Origin: JACDAN01 sp963802375
GTDB lineage: Bacteria > Actinomycetota > Thermoleophilia > Gaiellales > Gaiellaceae
NCBI GenBank assembly: GCA_963802375.1
Contig: CAWDIJ010000009.1
Location: forward strand, 62,001-126,000
Length of the DNA: 64,000 bases
Reading direction: 5' to 3'
Position numbers and translations under genes: made by a program. Position 1 is the stretch's first letter, and each line of letters opens with the position of its first letter. Of the stretch, positions 1-7,398 are shown piece by piece. The notes beneath the pieces were generated by a model. The model saw nothing but the letters and a program-made list of their open reading frames with translations, had not been told where the DNA came from and made no database searches.

Positions 1-872
1 ATTCCGCCCGATCCTGTTCCCTCGGGGAAGCGCGGCTGGGCGGTGCCGCGAAAGGCGTCCCAGAACGCTTGCTTGATGCGGCCCAGGTTAGGCACGCCGG
101 CGTTCGGCCAGCGGTAGCCCTTCATCAGCGGGTCCCGGTCGTGATCCGGATACGGGTGGTACGCGAGCTCGTCCATGATCGGCCGTTTGCGGCCGCTCGC
201 CCGATACGCCTTTCCGAGAGCGTTGATGAAGCGGACGGGGGAGGTCGAGACGTTGTTCGGAGCGCCCGGCCGGTCGCCGCCGCGCGGTGAGAGCCCCAGG
301 CCGATCACTCGGATCGTGGGGTCGACAGCCTTGAGGGCGTCGTAGGAGGCGGCGAGCAACTTGTAGTACGAGCGGGCGGAGACGTTTTGCCCCGAGCTCC
401 CGAACTGCGGCTGCCAGAAGCGCGGCTGATTGGGCTCGTTCCCGATGATGAAGTCGTCGACGGTGGGATAGGTGCGCGCCAGCAGCGCGACGTACTGCGC
501 GTAGAGCTGCGGTGCGTGGGGATTCTCGGCCACCGCCTTCGCCTTGGTGGGAGACACCGAGAAGACCGGGCGGACGCCGCGAAGAGTTGCGAGCGGGACG
601 TAGAGATCGAGCTGCCACTGGTCCGGGATCGTGGTCGGTGCGGCAGGGTCGAAGTTGACCGAGATGCGGTTCTCGCTCATGCCGAGCTCGCCCATGCTGT
701 CGAGGAACCAGGCGCTCTGATCCGGGTACCTGCCGAGGTCGTCGGAAACGCCGACGCGCAGCGCGGCGGAAGCGCCACCGGTGAACGTGAGCGCGGAAAC
801 GCCGAGGGCAAACAGGACGGCGAGGCCCTGCAACCGCCTACTGCTTCGGCGAGCTGTGTTCTTCGAGTTCAT
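1..872 (-). CDS. Secreted glycoside hydrolase-like TIM-barrel protein (partial, C-terminus outside window)
   Basis: The open minus-strand frame starts at ATG 870-872, preceded by an AAAGGGA ribosome site, and runs off the left edge after 290 codons. Residues 1-36 form a signal peptide (basic start, hydrophobic core, cleavage after ASA). The mature part begins with LRVGVSDDLGRYP and contains FIIGNEPNQPRFW around residue 146. An Asn-Glu-Pro motif at the end of a beta strand is where clan GH-A hydrolases carry their acid/base glutamate. A second candidate acidic site is DELAYHPYPD near residue 234. I infer an exported polysaccharide-active enzyme or a related non-catalytic barrel; substrate and exact GH family cannot be told. 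The gene downstream is outside the window. Confidence 0.75.
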   Translation of the reverse strand, partial: MNSKNTARRSSRRLQGLAVLFALGVSALTFTGGASAALRVGVSDDLGRYPDQSAWFLDSMGELGMSENRISVNFDPAAPTTIPDQWQLDLYVPLATLRGVRPVFSVSPTKAKAVAENPHAPQLYAQYVALLARTYPTVDDFIIGNEPNQPRFWQPQFGSSGQNVSARSYYKLLAASYDALKAVDPTIRVIGLGLSPRGGDRPGAPNNVSTSPVRFINALGKAYRASGRKRPIMDELAYHPYPDHDRDPLMKGYRWPNAGVPNLGRIKQAFWDAFRGTAQPRFPEGTGSGG

Positions 873-927
873 CGTCCCTTTCGTTGTGGGTGTTTCCAGC
901 AGTGCCAAAATGCGGCAGCGTCTCGGC

Positions 928-1110
928 TCAGGCGCTTGATCGTTGCTTGACGATCTGGAGGATGCGCACGTGCGAGACGCCGGCGGCCGCGGCGATCTGG
1001 CGGAGGCTCGAGCCCTCGGCATGAGCTTGGCGGATCGCTTCACGCCAGGAAGCGTTGGCCTCGGAGCGGCGCGCTGTCGCTCGTTTCACCGTTGTCAGGG
1101 GGTCGGCCAT
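928..1110 (-). CDS. Small helix-turn-helix DNA-binding protein (60 aa)
   Basis: ATG at 1108-1110 is preceded by GAGAGGC, a reasonable Shine-Dalgarno site, and gives a 60-residue basic protein. Residues 25-57 read as a helix-turn-helix: a first helix around REAIRQAHAEG, then SLRQIAAAAGVSHVRILQIV, the Q-I-A-x-x-x-G-V-S pattern of resolvase- or sigma-like HTH units. The N-terminal 24 residues are Arg/Ala-rich. There is no second domain, so it probably binds DNA as a dimer. A dyad lies about 40 bp upstream of the start and could be its own operator (inference). It lies between a partial glycosidase gene downstream and a cyclase/AAA regulator gene upstream, all on the minus strand. Confidence 0.7.
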   Translation of the reverse strand: MADPLTTVKRATARRSEANASWREAIRQAHAEGSSLRQIAAAAGVSHVRILQIVKQRSSA

Positions 1111-1146
1111 TGTGCTGTGCCTCTCGCGTCGATGTCTCCAAGTTGC

Positions 1147-1168
1147 AGTGGTAAGCATCGTCACCACT
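1147..1168. promoter_or_regulatory. Possible operator dyad upstream of the HTH gene
   Basis: AGTGGT (1147-1152) and ACCACT (1163-1168) are exact inverted 6-mers separated by 10 nt, with partial extension outward (GTTGC/TGTAAC). The spacing is compatible with a dimeric HTH protein contacting successive grooves. It lies 37 nt upstream of the HTH start codon. Operator function is inference. Confidence 0.3.
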
Positions 1169-1379
1169 TGTAACGACGAGACGGTAAGTTCAGTAAACAG
1201 TCTGTAAGAATCGGTTTCCGCTGCAACTCGAACCGACTTCTGCCTGAAGCCTGGAGACACTGTCGGCAGACGTCGGCGTGGAGCCCGGCAGCGACACGCG
1301 AGGTGACCCGATTCGCCGTGACGTTCACGGCCCGGGCGTTGACAACCGCCGCAGCCGGCGGCGGCAGCCGGGAGGAGCA

Positions 1380-1415
1380 GAGCGAGCCGGTCGCGATCCT
1401 GGCACCGGCTCGCTC
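1380..1415 (-). terminator. 12-bp GC-rich hairpin downstream of the cyclase/AAA gene
   Basis: GAGCGAGCCGGT at 1380-1391 is the exact reverse complement of ACCGGCTCGCTC at 1404-1415, with a 12-nt loop. It starts 35 nt past the stop of the minus-strand gene ending at 1451. There is no U-tract, so it is either a GC-type terminator or a 3'-end stabilising structure. Confidence 0.5.
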
Positions 1416-1450
1416 GCACAGAGCTAGTCGCTGGGCCAAGTCGAGCGGCC

Positions 1451-4432
1451 CTACGTTTGTGAGGGCCGCGCCTCAGTGATCTCGGCGAGCCGCTCCTGGG
1501 CACGCTGGGTCGACACGAGGTTGCCTTTCCGCTCGTAGCGGCCGACCGCGTACTCGAGCGCGGCCAGTGCCTCATCCCGCTTGCCCGAGAGCAGGAGCAC
1601 CTCGCCGAGGTCCATGTACGCGTCTCCTTGCATGTTGATCATGTCCGTCCCCTCGCCGATCGCCACAGCCTCGCGCGCGAGCGGCTCGGCTTCCGCGGTC
1701 TCGCCGCCTCGGGCGAGCACCTTGGCTCTGACTTGCCGAATGAGCATCTGAGTCATCGCATCGTCGCTTGCACCGACATCCGCCGCGCGCCTGGCCCAGT
1801 CGTCAGCCTCGTCGAGCCGGTCGAGCGCGTAGAGCGCCTGCGCGAGCCTCCCCGCAGCAGTTGACAGCAATGTCTTCTCTCCCTGCTCCTCGAGCAGCCT
1901 GCACGCTTCTGTTCCGAGCTCGGCTGCGGCGCCAGGATCGCCGGCCAGGAGCGCGACGAGGACCTCCTCTTGGCCTATTGCCGTTCCGAGTGCGATTCCT
2001 CCGCCCCGATCGGAGAGGTCGGCGTGTACGTCGTCGAGTATCGCCCGCGCCTGGTCGAAGCGACCGAGCATGGCCAGGGCAAGGGCTCGATGCCTGCGGA
2101 AGTGGTGCGCGGGCACCCCTCCGGCCTCCTGCTCGTCCAGCCACGCGAGGACTTCCGTCACCGGGGTGGTGCCGAAGAACCGAGCCGCGACGCGACCGAC
2201 CTCGCGGTGGTGGATCAATCCCGCCCGTTGGGCATGGACAAAGGCTTTGTCGTCGGCGTCCCGCCATGCATCCATCTGGGCTCGCATGGCCGCCACGGCG
2301 CCGAGCGCCGCATATCCGATGTACAGGGCGAGATCGTCACGCGCCGCATGGAACACCGGCAATGCGCGCTCGACAAGCGCAGCCAGCTGATCAGTCGTGC
2401 CCTGTGGCTCGAGGTAGTAGTCGAGCCTGCCGCGCAGAATTCTTCCGCAGAGCTCGCCCACTTGATCGCCGGCAGCAGCTGCTCGCTCGGCCATCGAATC
2501 GGCACGCTCAAGCGCTTCCTTGGTCGCGCCCGACCAGAGCAACGCGAAGCCAAGGTCGTATTCGAGGCCGACGTCGATCTCGGCCGGGGGAACGAGCGCG
2601 GCGGCGCGCTCGAGCAGACTCGCGGCGGCGACGTTGTCGGCGCGCGACAGGGCCCGCTCGCCGGCGGCGGTCAGCCGCCGCCGCGCCGCTGCGGCCAGCA
2701 CGCCGCCCTCGGGGGCCCCGAGCTCCGCGCGGTAGAGCAAGGCCCGTTCGAGGTGGTAGCCGAGGATCTCATCCAGCTCGACAAGCTCGCCGCCATGCTC
2801 CTCCAGCCAAAGCGCGAAGCGCTCGTGCAGGTCTGACCGAACAGCCTTCGGCAAGGCGTCGTAGGCCGCATCGCGGATGAGGAGGTGGCGGAAGCGGAAG
2901 CCATCCTCGCCGGCGAGCTGCGCCTTCGTGGGCCGGATCAGCTCCTTGCGGACGAGCGCTGCAAGGCGAGGCGTCACCTGGGTCTCGGCCGGTGTGAGCG
3001 CCCGTACCGCGCCACGGTGGAAAACCGCGCCCTCGACCGCGCCCCGCTCGAGCACCGTTCGCTCACCGATCTCGAGCTGGTCCAGTCGCGCAGCGAGCAG
3101 CGTCTGCAACGTGGGCGGGACGACGACCTCACCTGCCGTGTCGCCGGCCATCGCCAGCATCTCCTCGATGAAGAGCGGATTGCCACCTGCCGCCCGGGTG
3201 ATCTTCTCCCGCAGCTCCGTGGGAACGCGTTCAGCAATCAGATCCGCGAGATCCTCGTCGCCCAGAGGCTCGAGCCGAAGCGTGACCGGCCAGTCGGGGC
3301 GCCGCTCGAAGAGCTCCGGCCGTGCCAAACAGAGCAGCAAGATCGGTGCGCCCGACGAGAGGAGCGCGACGTGCTCGATCAGGTCGAGGAACGTCTGCTC
3401 GCCCCAGTGAATGTCCTCGACGACGACCACGAGCGGTCGCTCGGCCGCAGCCTCCTCCAGCGTCTTGCGGAAGGCCCACGCGATCTCTTCGGCCGACGTC
3501 GCCACTTCCGTCTCGCGGCGTAGTGAGCGGATCGCCCCAGCGGCCGCCTCGTCCGACGGCAGCCTGTCGAGCTGTCGCAAGATCTCGACGACCGGCGAGT
3601 ATGTGATCCCCTCGCCGTATGGGAGGCATCGGCCGACGACGACGGTCGCACTGATCGCCGCCAGCGCCTCCGCTGCGAGCCGGGACTTCCCGAGGCCGGC
3701 ATCGCCGACGATCGTGGCCAGCTCGCAGCGCAGCTCCATCTGCGCCCGTTCCCATGCGGCCCGGACGGTCGCGAGTTCCCGCTTGCGCCCGATGAACCGC
3801 GTGTCATAACGGCGCTCCCGCGTCTCGATCACGCGTAGGAGCCGATACGCGGGCACCGGCTCGGACTTGCCCTTCAGCTCGAGCGGCTCGACCGGCTCGA
3901 CCTCGACGGCCTCGCGAACGAGCGCGAGGGTCGGTTCGCCGAGCAGGACCTCGCCCGGCTGGGCCGCCTGCTCCAACCGCGCCGCGACGTTCACTGCGTC
4001 GCCCGCCAACCAGTTCTCGGTTCCGGTGACCACTTCGCCCGTCATGACGCCGATCCGCCCTTCCACCCCGAGCTCTGAGAGCGCGTCCCGCATCTCGACT
4101 GCCGAGCGGGCAGCTCGCAGTGCGTCGTCCTCGTGCACCACCGGCACGCCGAAAACGGCCATCACGGCGTCGCCGATGAACTTCTCGACAGTGCCGCCAT
4201 AGCGCTCGACGATCCCCTTCATCCGCTCGAAGTACCGCGCGAGCAACATACGCAGCCGCTCGGGATCGAGCTGTTCGCCGAGCGCAGTCCAGCCGGTGAG
4301 ATCGCAGAAGAGAACCGTGACGGTCTTGCGCTGCTCCTTCGCCGTCAGCGTGTCGGCGAGCGGGAAGCCGCACTCCTCGCAGAATTTCGCGCTCCTGCGG
4401 TTCACATGCCCACAGTTCGCGCAGACCGACAT
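1451..4432 (-). CDS. Zinc-ribbon + class III adenylate/guanylate cyclase + AAA ATPase + TPR regulator
   Basis: This 993-residue multidomain regulator has a zinc ribbon (Cys4, Cys7, Cys18, Cys21), then a class III nucleotide cyclase domain at about 36-200. Metal aspartates Asp44 and Asp88 are present, as are Lys84 and the GDAVNVAAR segment (Asp145, Asn148, Arg152), so it may be catalytic. Next come a P-loop (GDAGLGKS, 243-250) and Walker B (LVVVVED, 334-340) of an STAND/AAA-type ATPase, then about 500 residues of helical TPR-like repeats. The family is common in Actinobacteria and thought to couple ligand or partner sensing to cNMP production; the signal here is unknown. It is transcribed alone from a leaderless-type promoter. 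It has paralogues at 29300-32530 and 54055-57306. Confidence 0.88.
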   Translation of the reverse strand: MSVCANCGHVNRRSAKFCEECGFPLADTLTAKEQRKTVTVLFCDLTGWTALGEQLDPERLRMLLARYFERMKGIVERYGGTVEKFIGDAVMAVFGVPVVHEDDALRAARSAVEMRDALSELGVEGRIGVMTGEVVTGTENWLAGDAVNVAARLEQAAQPGEVLLGEPTLALVREAVEVEPVEPLELKGKSEPVPAYRLLRVIETRERRYDTRFIGRKRELATVRAAWERAQMELRCELATIVGDAGLGKSRLAAEALAAISATVVVGRCLPYGEGITYSPVVEILRQLDRLPSDEAAAGAIRSLRRETEVATSAEEIAWAFRKTLEEAAAERPLVVVVEDIHWGEQTFLDLIEHVALLSSGAPILLLCLARPELFERRPDWPVTLRLEPLGDEDLADLIAERVPTELREKITRAAGGNPLFIEEMLAMAGDTAGEVVVPPTLQTLLAARLDQLEIGERTVLERGAVEGAVFHRGAVRALTPAETQVTPRLAALVRKELIRPTKAQLAGEDGFRFRHLLIRDAAYDALPKAVRSDLHERFALWLEEHGGELVELDEILGYHLERALLYRAELGAPEGGVLAAAARRRLTAAGERALSRADNVAAASLLERAAALVPPAEIDVGLEYDLGFALLWSGATKEALERADSMAERAAAAGDQVGELCGRILRGRLDYYLEPQGTTDQLAALVERALPVFHAARDDLALYIGYAALGAVAAMRAQMDAWRDADDKAFVHAQRAGLIHHREVGRVAARFFGTTPVTEVLAWLDEQEAGGVPAHHFRRHRALALAMLGRFDQARAILDDVHADLSDRGGGIALGTAIGQEEVLVALLAGDPGAAAELGTEACRLLEEQGEKTLLSTAAGRLAQALYALDRLDEADDWARRAADVGASDDAMTQMLIRQVRAKVLARGGETAEAEPLAREAVAIGEGTDMINMQGDAYMDLGEVLLLSGKRDEALAALEYAVGRYERKGNLVSTQRAQERLAEITEARPSQT

Positions 4433-4444
4433 GCTGTGAGGCTA
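4433..4444 (-). promoter_or_regulatory. Leaderless-type -10 element for the cyclase/AAA gene
   Basis: On the minus strand TAGCCT (4444-4439) is followed by exactly six nucleotides and then ATG at 4432. No Shine-Dalgarno sequence fits between. This matches the pattern at many other starts in the window. Confidence 0.6.
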
Positions 4445-4644
4445 GATCGCGTCGCCTACCACAGCAAAACGTCGGCCCATCTGAGCCGATCCGTTGAAGC
4501 CGAGCAGCTGACCCATCCCGCCCGATGAGGCCACCGGGCCGACCCCGTGTTGCGGCGTGCGATCTAGAAATGCGCGCCTCAGCGTGATACGTGTCCGCTA
4601 CGCGGCCTCGCCTTGGACATAGAAGCGGCATCGGAATCCGGGGC

Positions 4645-5475
4645 GTGTCTCGAAGCGTCGTAACGACGACGCTCGCGATTGCGGTCCTCGCGGCGTCCTG
4701 TGGCGGCGAAGAGTCGCCGGCTGTTGCTGAGGCGCAAACCGGCGCCAGCGCCACGCCAACCGCGCCCGACCCGCTCGCGACGCCGTCGGTCGAGGGCAGC
4801 TTTCCTGTGGCCGACGGACGAAAGCTTGCGCTGATGTGCTGGGGCAGCGGATCGCCGACGGTGGTTCTCGACGCCGGAACCGCCGATCCAGGGATCAGCG
4901 CATATCGGTTCACTCCGCTGCTCGAAGGGCTCGCCGCGCGGACGCGTGTGTGCGCCTACGACCGGGCGGGTCTCGGCGGGAGCGATCCTCCCCCCGCGGG
5001 CAAGCGGTACCTCGACGACGCCGTTCGTGACCTCCACGAGCTTCTCGACGCGGCGGACGTCCCAGGGCCCTACCTGCTCGTGGGCTCCTCGGGCGGCGGA
5101 TTCAACGTCTTCCACCACGCCGGCCGTTACCCGGACGAGGTGGCCGGCCTCGTCCTCCTCGACGTGCCGGCAGGCCAGGCGGACCTCACAGCCGCCGACA
5201 TCGGCACGTGGGACGCACCGGAGAATCCCGAGCACATGGACTACGTGGCGATCGAGCGCCAGATGGCGCTGAATCGCCTCCCGATCCCGCGGATCCCCGT
5301 CACGGTTGTCACCGCCAAGGAAGGCGATTCAGCCGACCCCGAGGAGCAACGCGTTTGGCTGAAGGGAAGCTCGAGACCGAGGCAGGTGGTGCTCGACGGC
5401 GGACATGTGATCTACGAGGACACTCCCGACGGCGTCCTCGCCGAGGTTGTCAAGGTTCTGGAGAGCACTCGCTAG
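4645..5475 (+). CDS. Alpha/beta-hydrolase lipoprotein
   Basis: An alpha/beta-hydrolase exported as a lipoprotein. Starting from GTG 4645 the protein begins with a short hydrophobic signal ending AVLAASC, a passable lipobox; an in-frame GTG at 4591 would add 18 Arg-rich residues and is less likely. After a Thr/Pro/Ala-rich linker the hydrolase core shows an oxyanion region (VVLDAGTADPG), the nucleophile elbow VGSSGGGF with Ser in GxSxG context, and a C-terminal GGHVIYEDTPD that supplies the His. The aspartate is probably in the VTAKEGDSADP loop. The substrate is unknown; an esterase or lipase-like role at the membrane surface is inferred. It shares its terminal CTAG with the convergent DUF2182 gene. 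Confidence 0.8.
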   Translation: MSRSVVTTTLAIAVLAASCGGEESPAVAEAQTGASATPTAPDPLATPSVEGSFPVADGRKLALMCWGSGSPTVVLDAGTADPGISAYRFTPLLEGLAARTRVCAYDRAGLGGSDPPPAGKRYLDDAVRDLHELLDAADVPGPYLLVGSSGGGFNVFHHAGRYPDEVAGLVLLDVPAGQADLTAADIGTWDAPENPEHMDYVAIERQMALNRLPIPRIPVTVVTAKEGDSADPEEQRVWLKGSSRPRQVVLDGGHVIYEDTPDGVLAEVVKVLESTR

Positions 5476-6215
5476 GACGGCATCTCCATCTCCATCGACG
5501 GTGACTGCCCAGGCTCGGTCAGCATCGGAAGGGTCGAAGGCGAGAGCGCGACCCACAGCCCAAGGGCGATCAGGCCGACGCCGACGGCAGTCGTCAGCCG
5601 CGGCCCGCTCGGGAACACCTTTTCGACGAAGATCACTGCGGCGATCACCACCATCCAGAACACGCTCATCACGCCGAGCGCGAACAGAACCGCCATCAGG
5701 CCGAGGCAGCAGCCGACGCAGTACAGGCCGTTCGCGACGCCGGCCCGAAAGACGCCACGCTCACGCGGATCGTGCGGGCTGCGGCAGCTGCGAAGCAGCT
5801 GCTCCTTCAGGGGCGTCAGCTCGTAGATGCCGGCCAGAACGATGACGGCGCCCGCGGCGTACGGACCATCACGGTCCCAGGCGAACCGGCCCAAGTCGAA
5901 CGACATCACACCACGAAACAGCATGTACGCGACGACGCCGAAGGCAGTCCAGACGGCGAGGTAGCCGACGCCGAAGAGCGCTGTCGGCAGGGCTCGAGAC
6001 GCACGCGTGACGGCGACGGCCGCCGGCACCGCCGACGGCAGCATCATCGCGGCCATCATCGCCGCCCAGACGCCGAGGAACCACCCGAGCCCGCCGAGAT
6101 CGGTGCCCGGCCCGGCATCCATCCCGCGCATTCGTTCGACGGTGACCGCCCAGGCAGCTGTAGCCGCGCCGAGAAACACGAGGGTCGTTCTGGCCGGCCA
6201 GGCGAGGAGGTTCAT
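5472..6215 (-). CDS. DUF2182 integral membrane protein
   Basis: This 247-residue polytopic protein has about six to seven hydrophobic helices. It carries the signatures I associate with DUF2182: WAAMMAAMMLPSAVP near residue 50, YELTPLKEQLLRSCRSP in the middle, and NGLYCVGCCLGLM afterwards. The family is called a predicted metal-binding membrane protein because of these conserved Met and Cys residues; no transport or enzymatic activity is established. The C-terminus is methionine-rich (SMEMEMPS). It is convergent with the hydrolase gene (the stop codons overlap in CTAG, 5472-5475) and divergent from the TPR gene at 6380. Confidence 0.85.
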   Translation of the reverse strand: MNLLAWPARTTLVFLGAATAAWAVTVERMRGMDAGPGTDLGGLGWFLGVWAAMMAAMMLPSAVPAAVAVTRASRALPTALFGVGYLAVWTAFGVVAYMLFRGVMSFDLGRFAWDRDGPYAAGAVIVLAGIYELTPLKEQLLRSCRSPHDPRERGVFRAGVANGLYCVGCCLGLMAVLFALGVMSVFWMVVIAAVIFVEKVFPSGPRLTTAVGVGLIALGLWVALSPSTLPMLTEPGQSPSMEMEMPS

Positions 6216-6379
6216 GGCAGGTTCTTGGCGCCCTCGTACAACGTCAAATCTCCTTCGAACGGACTCGTTCTCTTCCGACTGAGATCGGGTGGGAAACTCA
6301 TCGCTCCGCCAAAGCCCGTAATCGTGAGCTTGTAGCGCACTGCGGTCAACTCCGGAACCGCCGTGACGTCTTAGTCCCC

Positions 6380-7087
6380 GTGGACGAGGTGCGTGCGCTG
6401 CGCGGGCAGGGTCGGTGGGACGAGGCGCTCGAGCTGACCGACGATCCCTTCGAGCGCGCTGACCTGCTGAACGAGCAGGCGCTGTTCACGGGCTCCGCGG
6501 AGGCACGCGAGGCGGCCGGGCGGGAGCTGCTCCGCGCGGAGGCCCGGCTGCTCCAGGAGCGCGGCCGGATCCTGCACGCGGCCTTTCTCTCCGACAGGAA
6601 GGAGAATCTCCGCGAGCTGGAGCTCTTCTGCCGCTCGCTCGAGCTGGCCCGCGAGGCCGGCGACGAGCGGCTCGAGAGCTGGGCGGAGTTCTGGATCGGG
6701 ATCGTCCACCAGGTCGTCCGCGACGACCACGACCGGTCGCTGCCGCACTTCCAGGCCGCCTACGACTGGGCGAAGGCGCACGGCGACACGCTGCTGCAGT
6801 CGTACGCGATCCGGCATCTCGGCTTCGGCCGGTACGAGCAGGGCTACCGGGAGGAGGGCAGGCGCAGGCTGGAGGAGTCCGTCGAGCTCCGCCGGGAGGA
6901 AGGCTTCCTGCCCGGCGTCGCCGCTGGGCTGCTGACGCTGGCGGAGGTCGCCGGCGAGGAAGGCCGCACAGACGACGCGCGCCGGCTACTCGAGGAGGCA
7001 AAGCAGGCAGCGGACGCCTCGGGCGCGACCGCGTTCGGCGCCCGGATCGACGCCGCGCTTTCGGCGCCTGAGAGGATCCCCGACTAG
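6380..7087 (+). CDS. Tetratricopeptide-repeat protein
   Basis: A 235-residue, wholly helical protein made of repeated A/G-x-x-Y/L helix pairs, for example ALELTDDPFERADLL, SLPHFQAAYDWAKAHGD and RRRLEESVELRREEGF. These are typical TPR units, and there is no other domain or export signal. It resembles the C-terminal repeat part of the cyclase/AAA regulators in this window but has no ATPase. GTG 6380 is taken as the start because the frame opens there; GTG 6389 is equally possible. It is a likely cytoplasmic scaffold whose partner is unknown. Its stop overlaps that of the convergent small gene in CTAG (7084-7087). Confidence 0.7.
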   Translation: MDEVRALRGQGRWDEALELTDDPFERADLLNEQALFTGSAEAREAAGRELLRAEARLLQERGRILHAAFLSDRKENLRELELFCRSLELAREAGDERLESWAEFWIGIVHQVVRDDHDRSLPHFQAAYDWAKAHGDTLLQSYAIRHLGFGRYEQGYREEGRRRLEESVELRREEGFLPGVAAGLLTLAEVAGEEGRTDDARRLLEEAKQAADASGATAFGARIDAALSAPERIPD

Positions 7088-7320
7088 GTGGCCTCGAGCA
7101 GCTCGACGCCCGAGCCCGGATGCATGGCGTCCCAGACCCGGAGGTAGAGCGAGACCTCCATCCGCGCCTGATCCTCGTCATACGCCCGCGGAACCTCGAC
7201 CTCGACGGCAATGCCCTCCGCGTGCGCCTGGATTTCGCCGACGTCGGCGATGCACTCGGCGCGCCGAAGGAAGCCGAGGAGCTCCTCGGCGAGACGAGGG
7301 TCGCTGAGCCGCACGTGCAT
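7084..7320 (-). CDS. Small hypothetical protein (about 78 aa)
   Basis: A compact acidic alpha/beta protein of 76-78 residues beginning MHVRLSDPRLAEELLGFLRR. ATG 7318-7320 has GAGAGG only two nt upstream. GTG 7312-7314 would place the same GAGAGG at an ideal 7-nt spacing, so translation may start at residue 3. The alternation of charged helices and a central strand (AEGIAVEVEVPRA) gives it coding character, and the antisense frames at this position do not. I do not recognise a family. It is divergent from the carboxyltransferase gene at 7399 and its promoter may overlap that one. Confidence 0.55.
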   Translation of the reverse strand: MHVRLSDPRLAEELLGFLRRAECIADVGEIQAHAEGIAVEVEVPRAYDEDQARMEVSLYLRVWDAMHPGSGVELLEAT

Positions 7321-7386
7321 GCCTCTCACTCTCAGTGGCGAATCCGAAACGCACAAGTCCGGACCTACAGGGTCCGGCCGCCCGGC

Positions 7387-7398
7387 TAGGCTCATCCC
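7387..7398 (+). promoter_or_regulatory. Leaderless-type -10 for the carboxyltransferase gene
   Basis: TAGGCT at 7387-7392 is followed by CATCCC and GTG at 7399, a six-nucleotide spacing. No Shine-Dalgarno site is present upstream of the start. Confidence 0.6.

Larger units (their letters stand above)
1111..1450. other. 340-bp intergenic region without a supported gene
   Basis: No reading frame here has credible protein character. It holds a 6-bp dyad (AGTGGT at 1147-1152, ACCACT at 1163-1168) that could be an operator for the HTH gene, a CCGCCG/CGGCGG hairpin at 1346-1361, and a 12-bp perfect inverted repeat at 1380-1415, described separately. The short AT-richer block at 1170-1215 is the likeliest place for the HTH gene promoter, but no clean hexamers stand out. 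Confidence 0.6.

Noticed and set aside
1768..2880. Overlapping plus-strand frames opposite the first cyclase/AAA gene
   Set aside because: No domains and extreme Arg/Ala/Pro content; shadows of the real gene.
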